NCBI RefSeq assembly: GCF_032062135.1
Contig: NC_092861.1
Location: 142,732,641 to 142,796,640, forward strand
DNA length: 64,000 nucleotides
Direction: 5' to 3'
Origin: Pyxicephalus adspersus
Taxonomy: Eukaryota; Chordata; Amphibia; Anura; Pyxicephalidae
Shown here: positions 24,081-36,500 of the stretch, piece after piece
How positions within the stretch are numbered: position 1 is the stretch's first letter
Layout of the letters: each line of letters begins with the position of its first letter
Notes under the pieces: model-generated
Told to the model about the DNA's origin: nothing
Seen by the model: only the letters and a program-made list of their open reading frames with translations
Databases searched by the model: none
Program-made: the position numbers and the translations under genes

Positions 24081-26279
24081 CAGCTGCTAATGATTAATAT
24101 GGCTTTCAGGGCAGAAATCAATTTGATTCTCCAGTTCTGTATAGGAAGGGGAGGAAGGGGGAGTCACTTTTAACACGCTTGACAATTGTTGATGCTGAGT
24201 GTTTTGACTGATCGGGGTTCTTTAAATTCAGAGGCCATGAAATACTTTTTTTAAAAAAAAAATAAATACTCATGAAGAATAATTGTTCTAATCTAGGCAT
24301 TCAGATCTTGAAATTGTTATTTGCATAGTAGAGTATATAGGTCTACTAAATGCCTAAAGGGTTGTAAGGTAAATCTAGATTTTTGGTAAATGGGTAAGGA
24401 ATCTTGTAGCAACTAATCAGATTCTTTTTTTTTGCTATTAAATTCTTTAAGTATAACAATTGGTTATTTAGGCTGAAGCTTCTTTTTATAATGATTTTTA
24501 TGCATCAATGAGTTGTGCTGGATGTGGAGACTTGATTTTGTTGACCATGTGTTAAAATACACATTGGTGGGTGCCATTGCTGATCCCCTTGTGAAGATAA
24601 TATCTATTTTGATTTAAAAGGTTTGGAATCACTGACCTGGAACAAGCATGTATCCATGAAAAGAGTTAAGTCAGAGCATTTTGCTTGCCTGTTCCTTGTG
24701 GAGGATCCAAAATATTGAAACATCAAGTCTAACATGACAGCCAAGACACTAGCGTTTTCAGAAGAAGAAATAGCAATGGCAGCCTCCATGTTTCTTGAAA
24801 GACTTCCTTTAAATAAGCTGAGGCATGGACACATGAGGTCTCCTTGGTGTACTCAACTGGTCAGATGGATATTCATCTTTGCCTTCTAGGTACCCAAACT
24901 GTGCTGATCAATGATAAAGCCAAAAAAATAAGATGCAACACAGACTTTAACCATACTAAGTTCTCTGCTGGATAATTTCCCACTCCCTTATTTTCTCAGT
25001 TATACGGAACAAGCAAACTCCCCCACCTGGTAGAGGTTCCAAACTTTCCAAAAGGTTTTGCCTGCAGCTAGGCTTTAACTGGGTTAAAAAGACATGGCAG
25101 TCAATTCCATATCCCGCAATAGTTTTGAGGAGGACAGAACAATCCCCCTCGAGCAACTGTGAACAATTTTGCCATTCAAAAATTTCCCTGACACCACAAG
25201 GCAGTCGGATCAATTCTCTGAATTGATTTTTTTACTTGACTGTATTTGCAGTGAAGGGTGATTTCCTAAATGGAGGGGAAAGGGCAAAATGTATTGATAA
25301 GTCATAGGAGAATTTTTAGCATACCAAGGCTTAGCAATATGGGATGTAGAAGTAGCAAACACTATCAAGCCTAAAGTCCTGACCCCAACTCAATAATTCC
25401 TTTCTTTTTCCCCTTTGCTGTCATGAAAGTTTATATTAATCCACTAAAAAGTGTAAAAAATATATAAACATTACAAAATATGTGAACCGTTAGGGTTTAT
25501 ATTTGGATGCCACCACCGGCTGTGCACCATCGTAAGTCCAAAGTCATTATGAATTTCTCTTGGAGGTTGATTGAGCCTAAACAACAACAAAAAAGTCAAA
25601 GCTAAAGTTCCAGCTTTGTACGTTCTCTATTAATATGATTTTTCTTAGAAAAACAAAGACAAGAGCTGTACATGTTACTACATGGCTCATAAAAAATCGG
25701 GTATCCAAACCTACCAGCCAGTGCTGGATTCAATAGTCAAAAATAAAAATCCTTTTTATGTAAAACAACTCTTGTATATATATTTTAAATATATTTAGCT
25801 GGTTGTTTGAATTTCAACTTAACACACTCTAAATCATACTATCTATAGAAACTTCAGGTTTTAAGCACATCAGGTATAACGCACATGCACCGGTGAAGTT
25901 GAGATCTCTGTCGGCTGCTTGACTGATGTGCTGAGCAATTTGACCTCTCGGTCGTCGGTGTCACTCTCCTGCAAGAGACTGAAAGGTGTTAAATAACTCG
26001 GGAAAACTGTCCATAAGCCAGAGAGATCAGCAATGAGAAGCACCAATGGTTCTTTATTAAACAACAAAACCATGCAAACTTGTGATTTCTAAACACCAAA
26101 CATGACAACCGTTCACCCAACAGGTTCCCTTTACTTAAGGAAAAAGTGCAGGTTGTATGGTAGGTAGACACAGCTCACACAGCCATGCAAAAAGAAAAAA
26201 GTCTCATCAAAAATTAAAGGCCATCCTATGAATCTTTAATTGGAAGCAATGAAAAGGGACACAGGCACAGCCAAGTGTT

Positions 26280-26560
26280 TTGTTTTCTGACTCTCTTCAG
26301 GGTTGCTCGCTATTGTCTTTTTCACTTTCTCAAGCCGACGTTCACTTTAAAAACTGACATAAGTCACTTCTGAAACAGACAGGCAGCTGCCTGAACGCAA
26401 ACACCTAACGTATTCAGTGAAAGGCGCTGTCAGGTGACGGGGGCCTCTTAGCACTTTCCAGACCCGTCGCTTATTTTCATCACAACAAAAACCATGCTTC
26501 CTGCAGGCGATGTTTTAATCTTCCAGCAGGGCCTCTCACTTAGAAATTAACAATATAAAC
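26280..26560. promoter_or_regulatory. Candidate conserved non-coding block
   Basis: It is compact, CpG-containing and repeat-free. Examples are 'cacctaacgtattcagtg' near 26401, 'ctgtcaggtgacgggggcc' near 26427 and 'acccgtcgcttattttcatc' near 26462, with an 'acaacaaaaacca' SOX-like motif. It is among the more enhancer-like pieces of this intron by eye. Confidence 0.3.
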
Positions 26561-26975
26561 AAATGCACTTACAAAGCCGGAGTTGGATAAGGACCAAGCG
26601 CCAAGGAGACCGCCGTTCTACTAATGACCTGAATGGCAAACTATTACAGAGATGGATATTTTATAAACTCCTGAGATACGGGCTACATATGGTCATCTGT
26701 TTCCGCAATAATGGAAGGGGGAAAATATTTATTTATATAAACACAGTGTAGGTTAAAAAACACATTTTAGAAACTGATCCTGACTGCTGATATTTCTTTT
26801 GGCAAATACTTTTTCTTCTCCCTTGTTGCATCTTCTCCTGCAGCTTCTTTGTAGTTATATCCAGTCTACATGCACTCCAAGGCAATTCCCAAGGCATGTT
26901 TTCTGATCAGTAGATCATGTCTATGAAAAATCTGTTGGGACTGTCATTTTAATTCTTAGGTTACATGCATACATC

Positions 26976-27212
26976 AGCTGCATGGAGTTTGCATGTTCTC
27001 CCTGTTTTTGGCTGGGTTTCCTCCGGGTACTTCAGTTTCCTCCCACATTCCAAATACATGCAGTTAAGTTTATTAGCTTCCCCTCAAGTTGACCTTAGGT
27101 TACGTTAATAAAATTTGACTATGATAGGGACATTAGATAGTTTGCCCCATTTACTATGGTACTGCGTAATATGTAGGTGCAATATAAATATTGGTTAATA
27201 ATAATAATAGTC
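26976..27212 (+). mobile_element. tRNA-derived SINE, 5'-truncated copy
   Basis: The body shares the landmarks of the copies at 33066-33375 and 51252-51520: 'gcatggagtttgca.gttctccc', 'ggtttcctccgggtac', 'ttgacctta', 'gatagggacattaga', and a 'gcgtaatatgtaggtgc.atataaat' tail followed by AAT repeats at 27196-27210. The promoter (A/B box) part is missing. Confidence 0.8.
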
Positions 27213-28479
27213 ACCTAATACAGTTGTGCTTCTTTCTGGTGAAAATACGATATCTGTACAGTGGTCCCCCAATGTCAGAAGACTTATTATCAGGAATAAC
27301 CGCTGTTCACTACTATAGAGGAGAGTACAGTGGAGTGCCGCTCGCTCGTCATTTCCCCCTCCATGTAAATACTGTATATAGGAAACCTGTATACTTTTAA
27401 ACAATGGAAATACATTTTCAAATGGCATTAGCCTAGTATTGAGAACATGAAATTTATCAATTTGGTTTACTTTGGGATGTTTGCAAAAGGGGCCCACTGT
27501 GTACTTTTGAGTTTTTCCCAACCACCAGAAATGGTCAGTATAAAATTATACAAGCAGCGTCATGTTGGAGTGACAACAATTAAATTGCTTCCCTAGTGTT
27601 GCAAAACTTGGATGGACCTGGATAGATCTTCTAGATCTAATTTAATTTTCAGATTGTCTTACAATTTTAATTCAAAAACAAAATTGGTTAGAAAAGTTAA
27701 AATTTAATCATATTTTACAGAAACTTGCTAGCCAGTAAAAGCATTTACCTGGATCTTTAGTTGTAGAAGCAGGAAGATGAAGGAAAGTATCTTCAACAAT
27801 CCTGTAGTATCAAGGTTAAAGACCTCAAGCTCCTTCCATGGAGCGAAGAGCGAGCACGTCAGCAGCAAATTTACAGGATGCTTCCCTTTTTATCCCATTG
27901 GGATCCTGATCACCTAAACAGCTGTCAGCCATTGATGTTTTAGGAAAATAGGACAAGAAATGATTATTTTAGGACTACCTATGCTGAAAGTACAAAATAC
28001 AATCTAATATTCATCTTAATTGTGTCAAAAACGATTGTAGATATGCACAATTGGAGAAAGAGATGTAAAATTTGGAGAACTGATTTGGAATAGATGATTT
28101 GGATTTGGAGAAAGTTGCCATGTATCACAAAGTCAGACGAATATATCAATATCGCTTTGTGATTTTACAGCATTTGTGTGCTCATTTTATTACATCAAAA
28201 TTATTCCTTAAAGCTCCACCAACAATATTTTTTTAAAAACTGCTAAACAGAACGATTAAATTTGCAACATTGTTGCTTCCAGCAACCAATCAGATGCAAG
28301 AATTCAGTTTCTAGCTGTCACTTTACTTTTCCTTAAGCAAGTATTTGATTTGTTGCTGGTGACAACACAGAATCTTAATTTTCAGTCTGTTAGCATGATT
28401 CTTTTTGCTTTGTATTAGCCAATTTATTTAAGTTTTGGCATTGCTTTCCTTGTTTATAGAACAAATAAGAAATCGTGAT

Positions 28480-28940
28480 TCTCCTCTCGCAGTACATGCA
28501 TGAAGGACGTTAAAGACTCGTATTTATTTTCCCCTATTTCACCTTGTGTACAGTCTGGTCTGTGACACCGATGGTGATTATGTCATTATTTTACTCTGGG
28601 GGTCTTTGGCTCATCTGCGCCACTGATGTACATCTTCTTTGTTACGCTGGCATACGTCCCGTATCGCCAATGCTTCATTAGCCTTAGTGACTGCCTCCTT
28701 GCCAGACAAGAATGCCCAAATCTGAGCTCCTTTTGTGCCTGCTTGTTCATTTAGTCATCTTTGCATTTCTTGTGCTTTTTTATCTCCTTGAATTTCTAAA
28801 GAGCAGATGTCTGCATGCCTCCCTCTCTCCCGTATCTCCCGAGTCACATAGGGAGAAGAAAATGACTCTTTAACCCCTGTGGGACCGCACTGACCGAAAA
28901 TGACCTTTAGCCTGGATCTTACCCCTTGCCGGCTTAAAAG
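28480..28940. promoter_or_regulatory. Candidate conserved non-coding block
   Basis: A repeat-free segment with CpGs ('gaaggacgttaaagactcg' near 28502, 'catacgtcccgtatcgccaa' near 28651, 'tgggaccgcactgaccg' near 28880) inside AT-rich flanks. It is inferred as possible regulatory DNA. Confidence 0.25.
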
Positions 28941-29359
28941 AAGATAAAAAAATAGCTTGTTAATTTGTCATATTTTATACCAGCATAGTTACTAACATAT
29001 TTATACTTTTCAGGAGAATCGTATGGCTCAGCGATGTTTTTCATCCAATTTTTATAGCATTGAAGTAAATAGGTTACAGCTTCCAAACTCTACAGGGAAG
29101 AATATAACATTAAAACAAACTAAACCCAAAATCTTTTCACCCCAGAGGAACCCTTAAATTTATTTGGGGAACCCCTGCTGATACCAACTTGTTGGTTGTC
29201 ACTTGGAAAAATTCTCCCCTTATGTTGAAAGAACGATCCCCGTTACAATGGTTTTCTGAATGCCACCTTTAAAAAAAGCTAAAATGATTTCTGCTGACCC
29301 TGCAGAGGTTTAGGTTCAAGGTGCAGGGACCACAAAATCGGAGGTTGGTTATCCACAAC

Positions 29360-29730
29360 TTAAAGCGTTCCTAAACTCAGAATTTTCACTTTACATAAAA
29401 GGAGTAGATAACCTTTTTATGTAAGGGAAAATTCTGGTGTTTTTTTTTTATTTTGGGTGCAACATCCCTTTTTTCACACATGCGCAGTGAGATCGGCAAA
29501 TTTTTTTCATCTTAAGTCACCCAATCTCGTGCCTGGTTTGGGTGACGTAGGATGAGGAACCTGGAAGAAAAGACGAAAATAGCGGGACCAGAGCGCCGGC
29601 CCTGGGGGGATGCTGGGACAACGCGGTACTAGATGTAAGACACCCCCAGATCGATGGGTCTTCCCTGAGGGATTGATGGAAGAGTATTTTTTTTTTTTTT
29701 TTGGCAGTTTTTAGTTTAGTTCCTCTTTAA
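29360..29730. mobile_element. TTAA-flanked MITE (Kolobok/T2- or piggyBac-like)
   Basis: It begins TTAAAGCG..CCTAAAC at 29360 and ends with the inverse of TTAAAGAGGAACTAAAC at 29730, so TTAA lies at both ends, as in TTAA-targeting MITEs common in frogs. The interior has a T16 run (29687-29702) and a GC-rich patch ('agcgccggccctgg') but no open frame. A hAT-type fragment abuts the right end. Confidence 0.72.
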
Positions 29731-29799
29731 GGAACCCCTAGGAATCTCTGAAGGAACCTTAGGATTCTACGGAACCCTGGTTGAGAATGGCTGCCCTAA
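29731..29799 (-). mobile_element. hAT-type MITE terminal fragment
   Basis: On the minus strand it reads 'cagccattctcaaccagggt' followed by 'ttcc' and 'aggggttcc' words, matching the start of the family seen at 46680, 49139 and 57503. Only the terminal 70 bases remain, cut by the adjoining TTAA MITE. A related scrap ('ggggaacccctgctg') occurs near 29165. Confidence 0.65.
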
Positions 29800-32439
29800 A
29801 TAAATAAAGGGGTCTATTTATAAAGCAGCGAATCAGACATTCCCCAAAGTGAGTGAGAGGCCAAAGTTTTTTCAGGGCATTGTGTAGAGTGGACATTTCA
29901 CATGTTTTTATTGTTTATTATAATGCTTTAATTCACCTTTTGAAATCCTTTAGTCACTTCAGTCCACATGCACTTTTTCCAGTGATGCTCCAAAACATTG
30001 CACCCTAGACTGGCTTTCTGATGGTGATAACTGTAGGCCAATGTGGGTCAGACTGGTGGCTTGTAGTCTTTATCAGTCAGTGACAATACAAGTGCACAAT
30101 TAGGAGACAGTTGTCACTCATTAGAGGAAGTGTTCAAACCTTTATGGCAGGATCACCAGCTTTCATTTCAAGCTGCAGATATAAAGACTGAACATTGGAC
30201 CCTTTGGTGGGACTGAAGATCCTCAACAGACTTTATTTCTAGGCACTGTTTGTCGCTCCAAAAAACATGTTCTGCAATGTAATTCTTTATCTTCTGTTTG
30301 GCTCCAAGCAGGGGGTCTCGCCACCATTTCACAATTAGGGATTTTTTGCCAAAAAAAAGAAAAAAAAACCTCCCCAAAACACATCTTATCTTTCTGAAGT
30401 TTGTTTGCCCAGCTTTGTAGTGAATGTAAGCAAAACATGTGAAGGCCACATAGCTTTCAAACCTTGGTTGCAACACGCTGACCCCTGTAGAAACCGACTT
30501 TATCTGGAAGAGAAAAGTCAGTTCTGTTTGACAAAGTGGCTCCCTGGCTAGTGTTTATCTAGAAGCTGAAATCCAGCTCGCGCTCTATTGATTTTGTTAA
30601 ATTAATGTCCGAAAGAATGCTACTGAATTTGGAAAACAGCGGTTAATTGTGTATGGAGGCTTTGTGAGTGTTGTCCCATAGGAAAATAAGAAATAATATT
30701 GCTCAAAGCTGAATTCTGGAATGAAGCTTGTGAGAGTTCCAATTCTCCATCTTCCCATGTGCAGTTCATTTCTATTTTGGATGTCAAATGCCTCAGTGAG
30801 GAGGAAAGTTGTCTTTTTATGCCTGCAATGGCACCAAAAGCCACACCATTCATGTCCTGAGGTTGGGCAACACAAAAGGGGGTCCCTTGGGATGCCGCAT
30901 GTCATATTTGTGACCACATGTCAGGATTAGCATTTTTGGGCAATGGGCCCTTATGGGCAGGCAAAGTCAATCTGACCGGATCGACTTCCCCAAAAGGCAA
31001 TCCTAAAAGGATGTCCAAGCTCAAGGCCGCCATCAGCAGGGGACAAGGGGTACTTCTGTACCAGCCCCAATCAAAAAAACTTGACTTTTGCAATGCTGAA
31101 ACTTTTGGACATAGGGGAGATGGACCAAAGAAGCTTACCTAGCATAGGGCCCAGAAATTTCGGATGGGGATCCTGCTAAGGGCTGATTACATAAATACAA
31201 CCCCTGAGATTAAACATTAGGTAACAGAAGCAGAAAGCATTGGTGATGAACATATAAGATTATATAGATTTCAGCAGCCAGTGGGCAATTTGCATTTAGT
31301 GACTCAACACCGTAAAATACAGCTGTGGTCAGAGAATGTCAGTTGCTTTGCTGTCGTGCTGATGCTTTGGCTTCAACGATTATGTTGCTCCTCATACTTG
31401 TTTGAGTCATTTCTATCAGCATGAAATCTTAACATAAAAAATTACCAAAATCCAATTCTTTCCTATCAGTGAAACACAAAGAAACCTACACAGAAATCGG
31501 TGGACGTTCTGTAGTCTTATAGGAAGGTGGAAATCCTAGGGGAGGCTTTAGGGGTTGTTTAAAAAGCTGACATTTACTGGTGGAGAATCTATTACTGCCA
31601 CTGAAACACATGGACCTGGAAGATTCCCCACCAAGGAATGTTTCTGAGAATCAAGATTCATTGCTGAGTATAAATGGACCCCCAAGGTGTGCTTATTCTT
31701 TGCACAATTATGTTTATCCATGTTCTACTTTTAGGATAGATGTTATACCTTATTATTTTTTTAGTATATTTTAAAAGTGACCTCTCACCTCTTTAATAGA
31801 CCAGCCAGATCCAAGTTATGTCCAAGTGAAGACAACATATGCCAATGTGTCAGGAGATAAATTTCTCCTCCATCAATATTGACAGGACAAACAACAGGAG
31901 GTAGCAGAGTTTGCTCAGAGAAATCATGTGCACACAAGGGTGAATGAATCCTCGGTAAAGTACTTGAACTGTTTGTCTTCTTTTTCTCAGGTATCATATG
32001 AACGCAATTCTGTTTTTTCCCTTTTCACCTTTGATATTTGGGTTTCTTTAGGAAAACGAAATTTGATGTGCGCAGTAGACTCTGAACCTGTTAAAGGGCA
32101 CGGAACCTGAGAAAAAAAAGATTCAAAAACATGGATGGAATAGTTTGTTCTTTTACCTGTAGTGAACTTGGAAAAATTTAAAGTTTAATTACTAAATCTC
32201 CCAACAGTGCCAATTTAATGGAGTTTTTCCAACTTTGGATTTCTGAAAGAATCAGGGTTGTCCACACTGGGCATAGTGCAAATGAGGTCCTATTAGGGCA
32301 GAGCGAAAGTGTACCCACCCAGTAAACAAGTGGCTCCCAAATGTTTCCATTTCATTATCACAGCAGACTTAAGGCTTTGGAATTTAATTATAAAGCACCA
32401 CTGGGGTGAAACAAATACATTAAAAATATTAGGACCTAG

Positions 32440-32745
32440 CAACAGTTTTGGGTGGTTGCAGACCTGCGGTGCACCGCAGCAGGCTGCTCGACCACGATGA
32501 GCCACAGTGGTCTGCTTAACCGTGGCAAGCTGCGGGGGTCTGCGCAACTGCAATCCAAGCCTCTCCTGTTCAAGTAAATAGGAATAGTTGGGATTCTTTT
32601 TCTGCTATGGCTGCAGTGTAGTTTGAAAAAGCAACTGTAGTTTGAAAATGTCACATCCAGAATGCGCTGTTGAGGTCTGAAGATCTGCACCGTGGCTGCA
32701 GCTGCATGCATATCTCTCATGGCTGTATGCTGCCAGCCAGGAGCT
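32440..32745. repeat. GC-rich patch with perfect palindrome
   Basis: It contains the perfect 16-nt palindrome CTGCGGTGCACCGCAG at 32464-32479. Around it are repeated short words (ctgcgg, gcaggctgc, 'gccacagtgg', 'ggctgcagctgcatgc'). Its base composition differs sharply from the flanks. It could be a small unclassified transposon or a decayed satellite. Confidence 0.4.
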
Positions 32746-33065
32746 CCCAGCACTGAAGTTTGACACTGTGGGTCTGAAATTCTATTCTATTCTATATATT
32801 CTGGCGACTTGAAAACAAAATAAATACATAAAATGTTCATATTAATTAACAGATAAAATAAATAAATTATAAAATTTCTGTTCCATATCAATTTTGGGCA
32901 ACAGGCTACAGCTCTTGGGTGGCCAAAGGTCAAATACAGGCAGAAAAGAATGCCCCAGTCCAGCCAAAATATCTATTTTTTTATTTTGCATAGATCAGGG
33001 AAGGGTTAGAACGTTTGCTGGTGTGTATTGTAGTCTGTACTCATATTGGAGGGATGAAGTTTGAT

Positions 33066-33375
33066 ATTATTATTATTATTACATAGTATTTATATAGCAC
33101 CATCATATTATGCAGCGCTGTACAAAGTCCATACTCATGTCACTAGCTGTCCCTCAAAAAGCTCACAATCTAATGTCCCTGCCATAGTCATATGTCATCA
33201 ATGAAGTTTAAGCCAATAACCTCATTGCATGTTTTTAGAATGTAGGAGGAGTCCCCCGCAAACAGGGGGAGAACCTGCAAACTCCATGCAGATAGTTTTC
33301 TGGCTGAGATTGGAACCTAGAACCCAGCGCTGCAAAGACCAGAGTGCTAACCACTGAGCCACCAGTCTGCCCACA
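33066..33375 (-). mobile_element. tRNA-derived SINE, near full length
   Basis: On the minus strand it opens with 'ggtggctcagtggttagcac', containing a canonical pol III A box TGGCTCAGTGG (complement of 33351-33361). A weakened B box GGTTCCAATCT follows (complement of 33307-33317), at the spacing of a tRNA promoter. The body has the 'gcatggagtttgcaggttct' core and ends 'tgtacagcgctgc.taatat', 'tatataaata' and an ATT-repeat tail. The tail resembles the L2-like LINE, which would supply its mobilising enzyme. Confidence 0.85.
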
Positions 33376-33440
33376 TATTGATATGACAAGAGACTTTGTA
33401 AAGCTTTGCGTAATATGTTGGCCCTAAGAAATAATAATAA
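33376..33440 (+). mobile_element. SINE/L2 3' tail fragment in opposite orientation
   Basis: 'gactttgtaaagctttgcgt' continues 'aatatgttggcc', then 'aataataataa': the same tail as its neighbour but on the plus strand. The two heads of the pair meet at about 33375, giving a diverging arrangement. Confidence 0.7.
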
Positions 33441-34403
33441 TCAAATAATCACCTGGGCAGTTCCCTAATGAAGTCTGCGTTGCTGAACCAAATTTTCTAT
33501 CCTTGTCCTTTTTCTAACTTTTCCAATATCTGACCCAAAAATCAATTTAAATCCCTAAATATATCCTGGTATCCCTTGCTCTCCATACTTTTCTCACGCT
33601 CTTTAAATACAGTTGCTTCAACATTAGCACAGTGGGTGATCTCCCACCGACAACCTGTGATCTAAAAAAAAAAGTAAAAAAATGTAAATGAGAAAAATGA
33701 ACATATTATAATCAATTACAAAAGAGGCTACAAGGGCCCCAGACGGCTGACTCCCCCGGCCATAAGCTGTCCGAGGAGAGCAAAGTGAATTTTTTTTTGG
33801 GTGAATCAGGGCTGTAAAAACCCCATCTGAAATATTCATGGAGAATTGTCTGAGAAGCAGTTTGTGTTTTATTTACTGCACAGGAGAATGGCCTCAGTGG
33901 ATTAGTTCTACAATACCCGGAACAAAAGAGCGACAGCTGATCCATGTGATGTTAGGAGGTGACAAAACAGTTAAAGTATGCTGCTGGCTACAGGCAAGCA
34001 GTCAGCAGATGCAGACAAAAGGATTTGTGACAAGAATAACTCTCTCTCCAAGCCGAGCAGTCAAGAGTATCCAAAATACCAATACCCTTTTCTCCTTGAC
34101 ATTGTCTTCTCCTTACTGTCAGCACTGCATTGGCCTTTTATAGTAAAGAGACCGATAACTCACGGTTTACAGCAAACGGCGGCTCAATGCCTCACCGGAC
34201 ACTCCGGTTCTATCCCCTTTAGGTCCAGTCTGTCCATTAAAGAGGAACTCCAGGGGGACAAACTATTTTAAAAATAATGAGATTTATTGACAGAAGGAGT
34301 TTTAAATTTGTAACCTAAAATAGGAAAATATCACCTTGTAAGGGGTTTTTTATATTGTGGTGAAAAGTCACTTAGCAAAGAATACACAATCACAAAAAAA
34401 GAA

Positions 34404-34430
<27 letters not shown>
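34404..34430. repeat. (TA)n microsatellite
   Basis: An uninterrupted TA run in intronic AT-rich DNA. Confidence 0.85.
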
Positions 34431-34437
<7 letters not shown>

Positions 34438-34524
34438 CAGCATGTTAGGTCCAGTAACACATTTCAGATTTAATTTCATCCAACAATAAATTTCAGCACA
34501 GTATGGTGTTCTTCTATGGTAAGG

Positions 34525-34560
34525 CCATTAGATTGTAAGCTCTTCAGGGGAGGGGCTGAT
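34525..34560 (+). mobile_element. L2-type tail scrap
   Basis: 'attagattgtaagctcttca' followed by 'ggggaggggct' matches the conserved part of the L2-like 3' UTR. Nothing recognisable flanks it. Confidence 0.5.
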
Positions 34561-34639
34561 AGCAATGATAAAAATACCCTTTTACAAATACGCCTTAATA
34601 CGATAGAATAAACACTAACGAAGGGTTAAAATTCGGCTT

Positions 34640-34960
34640 TTATAAATTGGGTCCTCCTCGACCGGTGAGGAGACAACGCATGGGGCTGGTGGATCTTAGA
34701 GATAATACCCAGTCCACCCCAGACAATGGCCACGTTATTCGATCATACCAAAGTGTGGGCAGCGGACTGCAAACAAGCCGGCGTTGGTTTTACAAGTGTT
34801 CAGAAAAGCGCTGGGGCTTCTTTGGAAAACAGGAGAGGCCGCCTTCCGTTTAACCTTTTGTAATTCCCTGTCTATTCTCTGTGACATTCATTCCGCTGCC
34901 AAGAGCGTTTGGCAAGACTGGGGCAGTGCACGCGTTTCAGTGACCGCTAACCTTGGTATG
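34640..34960. promoter_or_regulatory. Candidate conserved non-coding block
   Basis: Dense CpG for this window ('cctcgaccggtgagg' near 34657, 'agccggcgttggttttac' near 34777, 'gtgcacgcgtttcagtgacc' near 34926), apparently single copy. A MITE end lies at 34237 and another at 35160, bracketing but not entering the block. It is the strongest enhancer-like candidate of this intron by eye. Confidence 0.32.
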
Positions 34961-36219
34961 TCCTGACACTTATGATGAGTATCTGCAGGACACAGAAGGC
35001 AGCCAGGCTGCTATGTCAGGCTTTTATTATGGACTGCAGATGCTGGGGACAGTCAGTTTAATAAAACAAATCAGCCTTGAAGGTAAGGCAATGGGGAAGG
35101 AGGAGGAGGAAAGAGAGGAATCTTACACTGCTTGACTACAACAATGCAACAGGAAGGAATTAAAGGACCACTAAAGGGAAAATATTATATTCGGGTAACC
35201 GTACCGGGTTATTATCTGTGATAGCGGAAGTCAGAATATGAATTAATTTGTATTTGAAATGTTTTTATTTAAATATCTCTCCACATTTGCATGATGACCA
35301 AGCTGTCCATCAAATGAGTTAAAGGGCTGAGCCAAACCATTATAGGGGGGGACAGGGGGAGCTTACACTGGTCTGGTATTATTCATGTGATTAAATATTT
35401 AAAAAGTGGTAAAGTTAAATTGTAAGGTGTAGCTTAGGTCCATCCAAGAATACATTGTCCACAGAGTTATCACATTTCTGTGTGAGGTTGTAGCAAAAGC
35501 TTTGTCACCCTATTGAACTCTATTGGAGGCGACTTTAGGAAAATTGCTGTGTTAGACCTAGTTTTGTCATCCAAATTGCTCATTCTGATTGTGCTGCACA
35601 CTGTGAGTTTCTCGTAGTGTGTGTTAGAAGCTGCAGCAAGTCATATAGAACCCTCAAATACTGGCTGGATGACATCTATTGGTATTTAGGCCTTGGCTCT
35701 CCAGTCCCATAGTTCCTGGCCCTGACATTTATTAGAACTTCATTCATGGAGGCTCAACATCACCTGTGGGCTATGTACAGCACAATGCCAACCTCTCATT
35801 AGCCATAATTTGCCGGCATTCCAGACAAATCTACACAAAAACCATGTAAGGGTGGCACAAAAATAAAATTTATGTAATAATAAAAAGAGGGTTATTTAAT
35901 AATTTCACTACCATGTCAATAAAGGGGGAATGTGAGTAAAGAAGGAAACACCAAAGATTAAACTTCAGTTTAGCCAGGACAATATCAACGGGGCAATATC
36001 AATATCTATAGGACAAATGAGCAGGAGGAACCCAAGACCAGAGTTAAGCTTTAACCAGACGATCCATCCCCACTAGCTAGACTGAAGTAGGGCAGAAGAA
36101 CATAGCAAGTGTTGAGTAATGGGCCGGGTTTTTAGACCTGGCGTATGTCCAAAGCTCAGACATGGCTATGACTGGTACACTTTTGACCAGCTTTAGCTCA
36201 GCTCTGCAAACTTCATACA

Positions 36220-36500
36220 ACCCTCATCAAGTAGATCTTTGAGTTCCGCAAAAGTCTCCGCACTCCTTTTTGCTCATTAACCGCCTAAAGTTTTTATACC
36301 AAGTTGCAAAATAAAGCTGAAATGGCAGAACGCAGCTCATTTCTCCGACCACAGCCGCCCTCCGGAGTCTTTTAATTTATAGCCACTTGTTTAGGGAGTC
36401 CCACAGACCTGCACTGAACATTAGCTGTAAGCAAGCCTGAATGTTAAATATTCATATATAATGGCCGGTCACGATATGTCCCTCAACAGTAATAATGTTT
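36220..36500. promoter_or_regulatory. Candidate conserved non-coding block
   Basis: A repeat-free segment with CpGs and AT-rich transcription-factor-like motifs ('ttaaccgcctaaag', 'cttttaatttatagcc', 'ggccggtcacgatatgtcc'). It is inferred on composition only. Confidence 0.22.

Noticed and set aside
33307..33361. Possible tRNA gene from A and B boxes
   Set aside because: The boxes belong to a tRNA-derived SINE; no cloverleaf stems can be drawn and the body continues with SINE sequence.
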